DNA from: CAZYXZ01 sp964651395
Lineage (GTDB): Bacteria; Actinomycetota; Actinomycetes; BP-191
NCBI GenBank assembly: GCA_964651395.1
Contig: CAZYXZ010000035.1
Location: forward strand, 1-32,222
Direction: 5' to 3'
Length of the DNA stretch: 32,222 nucleotides
Made by a program: the position numbers and the translations under genes. Below, in pieces: positions 7,881 to 16,014 of the stretch (its first letter is position 1; each line of letters begins with the position of its first letter). The notes beneath the pieces are model-generated. The model ran no database searches and was not told where the DNA came from. It worked only from the letters and a program-made list of their open reading frames with translations.

Positions 7881-9283
7881 TCGGCAACCTGGTCGAGGGC
7901 ATCCTGAACCTCAGTCCTGCGGCCATCTGTGCCGTCGTGGGCGTGCTCGCGATGTTCGAGACGGCCGCGTTCGCCGGGCTGGCCGTGCCCGGCGAGCTGA
8001 CCGTCGTCCTCGGCGGCGTGGCGGCGTACGAAGGTCACGTGCCGCTCGCCGCGATCGCGGCCAGCGCGGTCTGCGGCGCGATCATCGGCGACTCCGCCGG
8101 CTTCTACCTCGGCCGCCGCCTGGGCACCGTCTTCCTCGACAGCCGGCTGGGCCGGATGCTCGGTCGATCCCGTGTCGAGACGACGATGGGCAAGATCCGA
8201 GCGGGTGGGATCCGCGTCGTCATCATCGGCCGGTTCATCGGCGTCCTGCGCGCGATCATGCCGTTCGCGGCCGGCGCCTCGGGCATGCGCTACGGCCGTT
8301 TCGTCATCGCCAGCGTCATCGGTGCCACGTCCTGGGGCATCGGTTTCACGCTGCTCGGCTACTTCGCCGGCAACTCGTGGCGGAAGGTCGAGGGTTACGC
8401 CGGCGCCGCGTCCAAGGTGCTCCTCGCGCTCCTCGTGCTGGTCGCGGTCATCGTCATCGCGGCGCGCAAGGCGGCCGAGCACCAGGTCAGGATCCGCGCG
8501 GCGTGGGCCCGGTTCCTCGACCGGCCGCGCATCGCAGGGTTCCGCCGCCGCTACCGCCGCCAGCTCGGCTTCGTGACGCGCCGGTTCAGCCCGGCCTCGG
8601 CCGCCGGCCTGCAGCTGACCGTCTCGCTGCTCGGCCTGTCCGTCCTGGGCTACCTGCTCGCAGTGCTCGTCGGCCAGGTGCTCGGCGCGGACGGGCTGGT
8701 CGCGATCGACGAGCCGGTACGCCGGGAGCTGGCCGAGGGCCAGGCGCCGTGGCTCATCGACACGATGCGATGGGTGGCGCGGCTGCTGAACCCGGCGACC
8801 GCCTGGTTCGCCGCGCTTGTCGTCGGTGGCTATCGGTGGGCCCGCGACCGTCGGCCCCGCGCGCTGGTGCTTCTCGTGGGCGACGTCGCCGGCGCGTCGA
8901 TGCTCACGGTCGCGATCCGTGAGGTCGTGGCCCGGTCGCAGGAGATCCAGTCCTTCGGGGGCGTGCGCGAGACCAGCTTCCCGTCCGAGCGGATGACCGT
9001 GGCGGCGGCGCTGGCCACCGGGCTGCTCGTCGTCGTCGTGCCGCGGGTCCGGGGCTGGCACAACAAGGTGTTCGTGGTGGCCCTGTTCGTCGGAACCTGC
9101 CTGCTGGCCGGCTTCGCGGTGCTCTACCTGGCCCGCGGCTACCTCACCGACGTACTCGGCGGGCTGGTGCTCGGCGCCGTCTGGGGCTGGGTGGTGGCGA
9201 TGACGGTGTCCATCGTCTGGCGCAGCCCGACGAAGCCGCGTCCGGCCGTGGCCGACGTCCCGGCAATAGAGTCCGCGCCGTGA
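7877..9283 (+). CDS. DedA-family membrane protein fused to a degenerate PAP2 domain
   Basis: A 468-residue polytopic membrane protein. Residues about 1-200 are a DedA/SNARE-associated domain with its hallmarks: FETAAFAGLAVPGE, GDSAGFYLGRRLG, and GRFIGVLRAIMPFAAGAS followed by GATSWGIGF. After a basic linker (about 200-235) comes a PAP2-like membrane domain (about 240-450). Its phosphatase motifs have decayed: KX6RP reads R...QE, PSGH reads PSER, and the SRX5HX3D block reads as AVLYLARGYLTD with the catalytic His replaced by Gly. A scaffold, flippase-like or substrate-binding role is therefore more likely than catalysis. The only plausible start is CTG at 7877 inside the peptidase stop (CTGA), with GGAGG 7 bases ahead; the first in-frame GTG (7937) would cut into the first helix. 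Confidence 0.85.
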   Translation: MIGNLVEGILNLSPAAICAVVGVLAMFETAAFAGLAVPGELTVVLGGVAAYEGHVPLAAIAASAVCGAIIGDSAGFYLGRRLGTVFLDSRLGRMLGRSRVETTMGKIRAGGIRVVIIGRFIGVLRAIMPFAAGASGMRYGRFVIASVIGATSWGIGFTLLGYFAGNSWRKVEGYAGAASKVLLALLVLVAVIVIAARKAAEHQVRIRAAWARFLDRPRIAGFRRRYRRQLGFVTRRFSPASAAGLQLTVSLLGLSVLGYLLAVLVGQVLGADGLVAIDEPVRRELAEGQAPWLIDTMRWVARLLNPATAWFAALVVGGYRWARDRRPRALVLLVGDVAGASMLTVAIREVVARSQEIQSFGGVRETSFPSERMTVAAALATGLLVVVVPRVRGWHNKVFVVALFVGTCLLAGFAVLYLARGYLTDVLGGLVLGAVWGWVVAMTVSIVWRSPTKPRPAVADVPAIESAP

Positions 9284-10458
9284 ACGCCGACGTGCTGGAC
9301 CTGGTGCTGGTCGGTGCCGTCGCGCTCTTCGCGTGGTCCGGCTACCGGCAGGGCTTCCTCGTCGGGGTCCTGTCCTTCGCGGGCTTCCTCGGCGGCGGTG
9401 TCCTGGGCACGCTGCTCTCGCCGCTGTTCGCCGAGCAGTTCGCGCAGGGCGACGCGCGCGTGTTCATCGGCATCGGCACCGTGCTCGTCCTCGCGACGGT
9501 GGGCCAGCTCATCGGCACGGCTCTGGGCGGGACCCTGCGCTCCCGGCTGACCTGGAAGCCGGCGCGGCTCATCGACGCCATCGCGGGGTCGGTGACCTCG
9601 GCGATCGGCGTCCTGCTGGTGGCGTGGCTGCTCGGCACCGCCGTCGTCAGCTCACCGTTCACGGGACTCGCAGAACAGGTGCGGGGGTCCGTGGTGCTCC
9701 GCACCGTCGACGACGTCATGCCGCCGGTGCCACGGCTGTTCGCGAGCTTCCGCGGGCTGCTCGACCGTCAGGGCTTCCCGCAGGTCTTCGAGGGCCTGCA
9801 GCTGCGCGACCCGCGGCCGGTGCCACCGCCCGACCCGGCCGTCCTCAACTCCACGGCGGTGCGCAACTCCCGCAGTCGGATCCTCAAGATCACCGGCGTC
9901 GCCCCGTCGTGCTCGCGCCGGCTCGAGGGCACCGGGTTCGTCTACGCGCCGCAGCGCGTGATGACCAACGCCCACGTCGTGGCCGGCGTCCGCTCGCCGA
10001 AGGTCGAGGTCGAGGGCTCCCAGCGCTCGGCCACCGTCGTCCTGTTCGACCCCGGTCGCGACGTCGCCGTCCTCTTCGTCCCGAGCCTCGAGCTGGCGCC
10101 GCTCGCCTTCAGCGGCACGGCGCAGCGCGGCGACCAGGCCGTGGTGGCGGGCTACCCGCAGGACGGCCCGTTCTCCGCGGTCGCGGCCCGGGTGCGCGAG
10201 AAGATCACCGCCGACGGCCGCGACATCTACCAGGAGCGGCCGGCTCGGCGCGAGGTGTACTCGATCTTCGCTCGTGTCCTGCCCGGCAACTCCGGCGGTC
10301 CGCTGCTGGCACCCGACGGCCGCGTGTACGGCGTGATCTTCGCCGCGGACGCGGAGCAGCGGGACACCGGCTACGCGCTCACCGCGTCCGAGGTCGCCTC
10401 GGACGCGCGGGCGGGAGCCACGCGGACCACACCGGTGAGCACTCGCGGCTGCGACTGA
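9280..10458 (+). CDS. marP: MarP-like membrane serine protease (CvpA-like N-terminus)
   Basis: A 392-residue periplasmic protease anchored by four N-terminal membrane helices of the CvpA type (about residues 7-125). The chymotrypsin-like domain has His232 (TNAHVVAG), Asp261 (GRDVAVL) and Ser338 (LPGNSGGPLL). Cys211 just before the domain and Cys391 at the C-terminus match the disulfide-forming pair of M. tuberculosis MarP (Rv3671c), which is needed for acid and oxidative-stress resistance there. It starts at GTG overlapping the DedA stop (GTGA) and is the last gene of the nth unit. The thioredoxin lipoprotein of the same unit could act on its disulfide; that is inference. Confidence 0.93.
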   Translation: MNADVLDLVLVGAVALFAWSGYRQGFLVGVLSFAGFLGGGVLGTLLSPLFAEQFAQGDARVFIGIGTVLVLATVGQLIGTALGGTLRSRLTWKPARLIDAIAGSVTSAIGVLLVAWLLGTAVVSSPFTGLAEQVRGSVVLRTVDDVMPPVPRLFASFRGLLDRQGFPQVFEGLQLRDPRPVPPPDPAVLNSTAVRNSRSRILKITGVAPSCSRRLEGTGFVYAPQRVMTNAHVVAGVRSPKVEVEGSQRSATVVLFDPGRDVAVLFVPSLELAPLAFSGTAQRGDQAVVAGYPQDGPFSAVAARVREKITADGRDIYQERPARREVYSIFARVLPGNSGGPLLAPDGRVYGVIFAADAEQRDTGYALTASEVASDARAGATRTTPVSTRGCD

Positions 10459-10480
10459 ACGGATCCCGGGAAGCGGTCAG

Positions 10481-10496
10481 TGTGAGCCGGATCACG
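10481..10496. promoter_or_regulatory. candidate Crp/GlxR operator
   Basis: TGTGAGCCGGATCACG matches the TGTGA-N6-TCACA consensus of actinobacterial Crp/GlxR at 9 of 10 positions. It lies 97 bases before the SRPBCC start. A TATCCT hexamer at 10530-10535 could be the -10, putting the site centre at about -53; no good -35 is visible, which suits an activated promoter. The crp gene is in the same window. Confidence 0.5.
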
Positions 10497-10531
10497 CCCG
10501 ATCGGGGCGTGTCGGCGCCGCCGGCGGGCTA

Positions 10532-10565
10532 TCCTGCTTGCAGGAGTTAGCACCCCGCTAGCACC
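10532..10565. promoter_or_regulatory. palindrome and direct repeat in the 5' region of the SRPBCC gene
   Basis: A perfect 6-base inverted repeat (TCCTGC TT GCAGGA, 10532-10545) overlaps the possible -10. It is followed by two direct copies of TAGCACC (in TTAGCACC at 10547-10554 and CTAGCACC at 10558-10565), 11 bases apart, about one helical turn. This could be an operator; function unknown. Confidence 0.3.
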
Positions 10566-10592
10566 TGTGAGTGAACGGGAAGGGCGACCCCC

Positions 10593-11057
10593 ATGCCCCG
10601 CATCAGAGTCGAGCGGACCATCGCCGCCGACCCCACCAGCACGGCGCTTCTCCTCGCCGGGCCCACCGCCATGGAGCTGTGGCCGGGCCTGCGCCGGGTC
10701 GAGACCGCCGAGCACCACGTGATGGCCGAGGCCGACGTACCGGCCTGGCGCAACCGCCCGGCCAGCGTCACCGTCCGTGCGCTGCCCCCGCGGCGAACGC
10801 CGACCGCCTACGTCACCGAGTTCAACTTCTCCGGCCCCGGCGTCCCGGCCACGACCGGCGTGCTCACGCTCACGCACGAGCCGGGTGCCGGCGGCGAGAC
10901 CGCCACCAGCGCGCTGCTCCGCCTCGACACCTCCCCGTTCGACGGGGCGGGAGCGGTGCTCGACAAGATCCGCGTCACCCGCTCGCTGCGCGGCATGGCC
11001 GAGGGCTTCCTCGACAACCTGGCCGAGGCGGCGGAGCAACGCTCGACGGCGGCCTAG
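10593..11057 (+). CDS. SRPBCC (START-like) family protein
   Basis: A 154-residue soluble protein with the pattern of polyketide cyclase/START-like (SRPBCC) folds. It opens with PRIRVERTIAADPTSTALLLAGPTA-like strand and helix, has a run of alternating strands in the middle (ASVTVRALPP, TAYVTEFNFSG), and ends in a long helix (AEGFLDNLAEAAEQ). No catalytic motif is recognisable; these folds bind hydrophobic ligands. GAAGGG lies ahead of the ATG. A Crp-like site and a palindrome lie upstream. Its last 4 bases overlap the convergent DUF309 gene. Confidence 0.7.
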   Translation: MPRIRVERTIAADPTSTALLLAGPTAMELWPGLRRVETAEHHVMAEADVPAWRNRPASVTVRALPPRRTPTAYVTEFNFSGPGVPATTGVLTLTHEPGAGGETATSALLRLDTSPFDGAGAVLDKIRVTRSLRGMAEGFLDNLAEAAEQRSTAA

Positions 11058-11575
11058 CGGAAGGGCAGGAGCAGCTCTTCCGCCGTGAGGGCGTCGACGC
11101 CCTCCTGCTCGACGCGGTCCGCCAGCTCGCGAGCCCGGCGTACGACCGCGGTCACCGCGACGCCGAAGTGCCCGTCCTCGTAGCCAGCCACCTTCTCCGC
11201 GCCGCTGCGCAGCGTCGACTTCGCCCCCACGGCGTTGCCGCGCTGGATGTGGGTCAGGCCGACCGCGATCTGCGCAAGCCCCTGCCAGAAGGCGCGCTCC
11301 TCCTGGTCGGCGAGGTGCCAGGGCCCTTCCAGCACCTCGTGCGCGTAGAACGGCTGCCCGCTGAGGACCAGCCGCTCCGCTTCCGCGAGCGCCTCCTCGG
11401 GGGGCAGCGCCTGCTCTGCATCGGTTCTGGCCAGCCGTTCGCGCCAGCTCGGTCCGGCGTCGCGGGGCAACGGCCGTCCGGTCGCATCACGCGGCCGGCT
11501 GTTGACCGCACGTCCCGTGGGGTCGCGGTCCCGCTCCATCTTTCCCGGCGGTCGTCGCGGTGCGCCGTCGTTCAC
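11054..11575 (-). CDS. DUF309 domain protein
   Basis: A 173-residue protein whose C-terminal two thirds is a DUF309 helical domain, with the hallmark YAHEVLEGPWHLA (about 76-88) followed by FWQGLAQIAVGLTHIQRGN. The first 50 residues are basic, Pro/Arg-rich and low in complexity; an internal ATG at codon 13 is an alternative start, so the N-terminus is uncertain. It is read 6 bases after ephE on the same strand and is probably co-transcribed with it. The function of DUF309 proteins is not established. Confidence 0.75.
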   Translation of the reverse strand: MNDGAPRRPPGKMERDRDPTGRAVNSRPRDATGRPLPRDAGPSWRERLARTDAEQALPPEEALAEAERLVLSGQPFYAHEVLEGPWHLADQEERAFWQGLAQIAVGLTHIQRGNAVGAKSTLRSGAEKVAGYEDGHFGVAVTAVVRRARELADRVEQEGVDALTAEELLLPFR

Positions 11576-11581
11576 GGCCGG

Positions 11582-12487
11582 TCATCCACCCTTGCACCAG
11601 CGGACGATCTCGCCCGTGACCAGCTCGGGTGCCTCTTCGGCGAGGAAGTGCCCGACCCCGTCGAGCAGCCGCCACTCGTACTCGCCGGTCACGAAGCGGC
11701 CGGAGCCCTGCGCGGTCCGCGGCAGGACGCAGGTGTCGAGCGCTCCGTGCAGCTGCAACGTCGGCGCGATGATCGGCTGCTGGATCCGCTTGAAGTAGCG
11801 GATGCCATCGGGTCGCAGGGCGGAGCGCACCGCCCACCGGTAGTACTCGAGCGCGCAGTAGGCCACCTTGGGAATCTGCATCGCCGTGCGGTAGCGGTCG
11901 GCGGTCGCCGCGTCCGGCCAGCCGGGTCCGGACCACTCGGCCAGGATCTGCCCGACGCGCTCCGCGTCGTCCTTGAGCAGCGTGCGCTCGGCCACCCGCG
12001 GCAGCTGGGCGGCCAGCATGTACGCGCTCGCGGCGCCCTGGCCGCGGGGGTCGCGCACCATCGCCTCGCGGTGGCGCATCGGGTGCGCGGTGCCGAGGAC
12101 CACGAGCCGCTCGACGACGCCCGGATGCAGCGCGGCCATCACCCAGCCGAGGACCGCGCCCCAGTCGTGGCCGACGACGGTCACCGACTTCTCGCCGAGC
12201 GCCCGGACCAGCCCCGCCATGTCCGCGGCCAGCGTGTAGGAGTCGTAGCCGCGCGGCGGCTTGTCGCTCGCCCCGTAGCCCCGCAGGTCGGGGGCGACCG
12301 CATGGAAGCCGGCCTCAGCCAGGCCGACCAGCTGGTCGCGCCACATCCACCAGAACTGCGGGAAGCCGTGCAGCAGCAGGACGGTGGGTCCCCGGCCGGC
12401 TTCCGCGACGTGGAAGCGGGCGCCGTTGGCGGAGACGTCCCGGTGGGTCCATGGTCCAGGGATCAGCACGTCCGAGTCGGCGGGCAC
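11582..12487 (-). CDS. ephE: alpha/beta hydrolase, EphE-like epoxide hydrolase
   Basis: A 301-residue alpha/beta-hydrolase. The oxyanion-hole motif HGFPQFWW (40-47), the DLRGYGASDKP segment (67-77) and the nucleophile elbow VGHDWG with Asp108 mark the epoxide hydrolase branch. A C-terminal GVGHFLAEEAPE supplies the catalytic His. It sits where M. tuberculosis has ephE (Rv3670), downstream of marP. The GTG start at 12487 gives an N-terminus like known family members (PADSDVLIPGPW...); an in-frame GTG at 12523 would overlap the divergent gene. The substrate is unknown; haloalkane dehalogenase is a less likely alternative. Confidence 0.85.
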   Translation of the reverse strand: MPADSDVLIPGPWTHRDVSANGARFHVAEAGRGPTVLLLHGFPQFWWMWRDQLVGLAEAGFHAVAPDLRGYGASDKPPRGYDSYTLAADMAGLVRALGEKSVTVVGHDWGAVLGWVMAALHPGVVERLVVLGTAHPMRHREAMVRDPRGQGAASAYMLAAQLPRVAERTLLKDDAERVGQILAEWSGPGWPDAATADRYRTAMQIPKVAYCALEYYRWAVRSALRPDGIRYFKRIQQPIIAPTLQLHGALDTCVLPRTAQGSGRFVTGEYEWRLLDGVGHFLAEEAPELVTGEIVRWCKGG

Positions 12488-12497
12488 GGAGTGCAGA

Positions 12498-12917
12498 ATG
12501 CACCGGATGTTCCGCCGCCGCACCCTCCCGCCAGGTCTGATCTCCGTGTACGAGGCCTTTCACGCCTGCGCGGAGCACGTGGACCTGGCGCAGCGCGCCA
12601 TGCTGCGGTGCGTGCCGAGCTCGGCGCGGTCGCTCGCGTTGCCGCTCGAGGTGGGCGCCGACACCGTCCGCCTCGCTCTCGCCAACGCCGGCGCGCTCAT
12701 GCCCGAATGGCGCCACTCGCTCCTGGAAGAGCAATGGCGCAACTGCGAGATGGCTCTGGAAGAGACGATCTCGACCCTGGACACCTTCGTCGCAAGGGCG
12801 GCAGCAACAGAAGAACTCGAGATCGCCCTCACCGCAGTCGCGGACCTGCTGCTACCGCTCGAAGCCTTCGTCGACGCGGAGCGCCACTTCGCGAGGATGA
12901 AGACTTATGCGCGCTGA
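12498..12917 (+). CDS. unknown helical protein
   Basis: A 139-residue protein I do not recognise. It is predicted mostly helical, with EAFHACAEHVDLAQRAML near the start and acidic helices at the end. GGAG lies 6 bases before the ATG at 12498; a second ATG at 12507 and a GTG at 12546 are alternatives. It starts only 10 bases from the divergent ephE start, leaving no normal promoter space. Codon choice in its second half (gca, aca, gaa) is richer in A than in the neighbours, which may mean recent acquisition. Its stop codon lies in the loop of a 22-base inverted repeat. Confidence 0.55.
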   Translation: MHRMFRRRTLPPGLISVYEAFHACAEHVDLAQRAMLRCVPSSARSLALPLEVGADTVRLALANAGALMPEWRHSLLEEQWRNCEMALEETISTLDTFVARAAATEELEIALTAVADLLLPLEAFVDAERHFARMKTYAR

Positions 12918-12944
12918 GGGCACATAAGTCTTCAAGATCGCGAA
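12888..12944. repeat. 22-base imperfect inverted repeat between convergent genes
   Basis: The left arm (12888-12909) and right arm (12923-12944) are reverse complements at 19 of 22 positions, including 12 consecutive bases (TGAAGACTTATG). The 13-base loop contains the stop codon of the unknown gene. The acs stop lies 2 bases beyond the right arm. It may be a bidirectional terminator, although there is no T-run, or a palindromic repeat element. It is AT-rich for this genome. Confidence 0.7.
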
Positions 12945-12945
12945 A

Positions 12946-14901
<1,956 letters not shown>

Positions 14902-14978
14902 GATGCGCGTCCCTCTTCCCCCGAGGCGGTGTGCGCTCGTCAGGTTAGTGAATGAACCGCCGCCTATGCTGACCGGCG

Positions 14979-15662
14979 ATGACCGACCACCTCGCCGCCG
15001 TGACCGCGCTGCCCGGCGTCGAGGCGGCGGCGCTCGAGGCCCGGCGCGTCGTCGACTCGCTGCTGTCGAACAAGCTGATGCGCCGCCGCTCGGCCGACGT
15101 CGCGGTCGAGGCCGGCCTGCGCAGCGCCACGGCCTCCGCCGCCCTCGACGGCGTGCCGGTCGACGGCCCCCTGCGCCTCGCCGGTGAGCTCGGCCCTTTG
15201 GCCAAGGTGCTGGAACGTGCCCCGATGCAGGCGCTCGCACGAGCGCACCTGCTCGCGTGCACCGGCCTCGTGCCGGAGGCCGAGCTGGGACGGCCGAGGG
15301 AGTCCGCCGACCTGCCTCGCCTGCAGGCGGTCTTCGAGCTGATCGGCCGACCCACGACCGCGCCGGCCGTCGTGGTCGCCGCGATCGTGCACGGCGAACT
15401 GCTCGCGGTGCAGCCGTTCAGCACCGGCAACGGGGTCGTCGCGCGGGCGGTCGCGCGGGCCGTGCTGGTGAACCGCGGTCTCGACCCCCGCGGCGTCACG
15501 GCGCCGGATGTGGGGCACGCGGCCGACCCCGCGACGTACCACCTGCGGGTGCAGGCGTACGCCAGTGGGGCGGACCTCTCCGGGTGGGCGATCCACTGCG
15601 CGGACGCGCTGGCCGACGGCGCCCGCGAGGGCCTCGCCATCTGTGCTGCCCTGGGGCGTTGA
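14979..15662 (+). CDS. Fic/DOC-like protein with degenerate catalytic motif
   Basis: A 227-residue helical protein with the Fic layout. A SAALDG segment (53-58) resembles the Fic inhibitory motif (S/T)xxxE(G/N). The core reads VHGELLAVQPFSTGNGVVAR (137-156), where an active Fic enzyme has HPF(x)(D/E)GNGRxxR. The catalytic His is Gln145, the acidic metal ligand is Thr149 and the first Arg is Val153, while GNG and Arg156 remain. AMPylation is therefore unlikely; it may bind nucleotide or protein only. It is divergent from acs and convergent with the HAD gene, the place of Rv3662c and SCO3559 as I recall the maps. The Fic assignment is by motif reading. Confidence 0.7.
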   Translation: MTDHLAAVTALPGVEAAALEARRVVDSLLSNKLMRRRSADVAVEAGLRSATASAALDGVPVDGPLRLAGELGPLAKVLERAPMQALARAHLLACTGLVPEAELGRPRESADLPRLQAVFELIGRPTTAPAVVVAAIVHGELLAVQPFSTGNGVVARAVARAVLVNRGLDPRGVTAPDVGHAADPATYHLRVQAYASGADLSGWAIHCADALADGAREGLAICAALGR

Positions 15663-15701
15663 AGTGGCCTTTGACCTTGGGGTTTCCAACTCGCCACAGA
15701 A

Positions 15702-15716
15702 AATCGCGTCGCGATT
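15702..15716. repeat. palindrome downstream of the Fic-like gene
   Basis: AATCGCG T CGCGATT is a perfect palindrome 40 bases past the Fic-like stop. A related TCGCGATA follows at about 15723. It could serve as a weak terminator for the plus strand or as a protein-binding site. Confidence 0.3.
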
Positions 15717-15733
15717 CTCTGTCGCGATATAGC

Positions 15734-15768
15734 GAACGGCGCCCTAGCCAGGGGCTAGAGCGCCGTTC
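15734..15768 (-). terminator. terminator hairpin of the Ms1-like RNA
   Basis: The arms GAACGGCGC and GCGCCGTTC (9 pairs) continue after one mismatch into CTAGCC/GGCTAG (6 pairs) around a 3-base loop. It is the strongest hairpin in the gap. It lacks a clean U-run on either strand, as is common in high-GC actinobacteria. A third GAACGG at 15772-15777 can pair with CCGTTC (15763-15768) instead. Confidence 0.6.
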
Positions 15769-15938
15769 CACGAACGGCCTCCGGTTACCAAGCGTGCACC
15801 TACTCGTCGGTGCGGTTGGGTGGTGGTGACACCACCGCTCCGACGTGCCTCCCGCGGCTGGTCGCACGTGGGTGCTCGGGGTCTCCGTGCGCGGCTTCGT
15901 GTGGACGGAGGACGGTGCCACCCGCACAAGTTGCCGTG
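15734..15938 (-). ncRNA. probable Ms1-like (scr3559-type) 6S-analogue RNA
   Basis: The gap 15663-16014 has no convincing protein gene. On the minus strand it holds a promoter (15944-15972), about 205 bases of sequence with nested long-range complementarity, and a strong terminator. By eye the following arms pair: 15810-15815 with 15922-15927; 15820-15823 with 15918-15921; 15833-15837 with 15913-15917; 15838-15842 with 15906-15910; 15852-15856 with 15890-15894; and a cap 15864-15867 with 15872-15875. This gives a rod with internal bulges. Known: mycobacterial Ms1 (MTS2823) lies downstream of and co-directional with the Rv3661 HAD gene, and S. coelicolor scr3559 has the matching place; both bind RNA polymerase core. 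Here the HAD gene ends at 16015 on the same strand. Identity rests on synteny and architecture; exact ends are estimates. Confidence 0.65.
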
Positions 15939-15943
15939 GGCTA

Positions 15944-15972
15944 GTTGTACGCCGCGAAATGCCTGGTGAGAA
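15944..15972 (-). promoter_or_regulatory. candidate promoter of the Ms1-like RNA
   Basis: Read on the minus strand, TTCTCA (15967-15972) and TACAAC (15944-15949) are separated by exactly 17 bases, each with 4 of 6 matches to the housekeeping -35 and -10. Transcription would begin near 15937-15938, 78 bases past the HAD stop. Confidence 0.5.
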
Positions 15973-16014
15973 GCCCTGCGAGGCCTGATTTCCGTACCGG
16001 TTCTGGCCGGGCGA

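Noticed and set aside
10547..10565. CIRCE-like element (TTAGCAC) of a heat-shock promoter
   Set aside because: The two TAGCACC copies are in direct, not inverted, orientation and no GAGTGCTAA partner or chaperone gene follows.
14902..15240. N-terminal extension of Acs by 113 residues
   Set aside because: Arg/Pro/Ala low-complexity sequence opposite the Fic-like gene; the ATG at 14901 gives the normal 651-residue length.
15663..16014. tRNA, tmRNA or RNase P RNA in the gap
   Set aside because: No T-loop GGTTCGA-type sequence, no CCA end, no tmRNA tag frame and no GAGGAAAGTC-type RNase P core on either strand.
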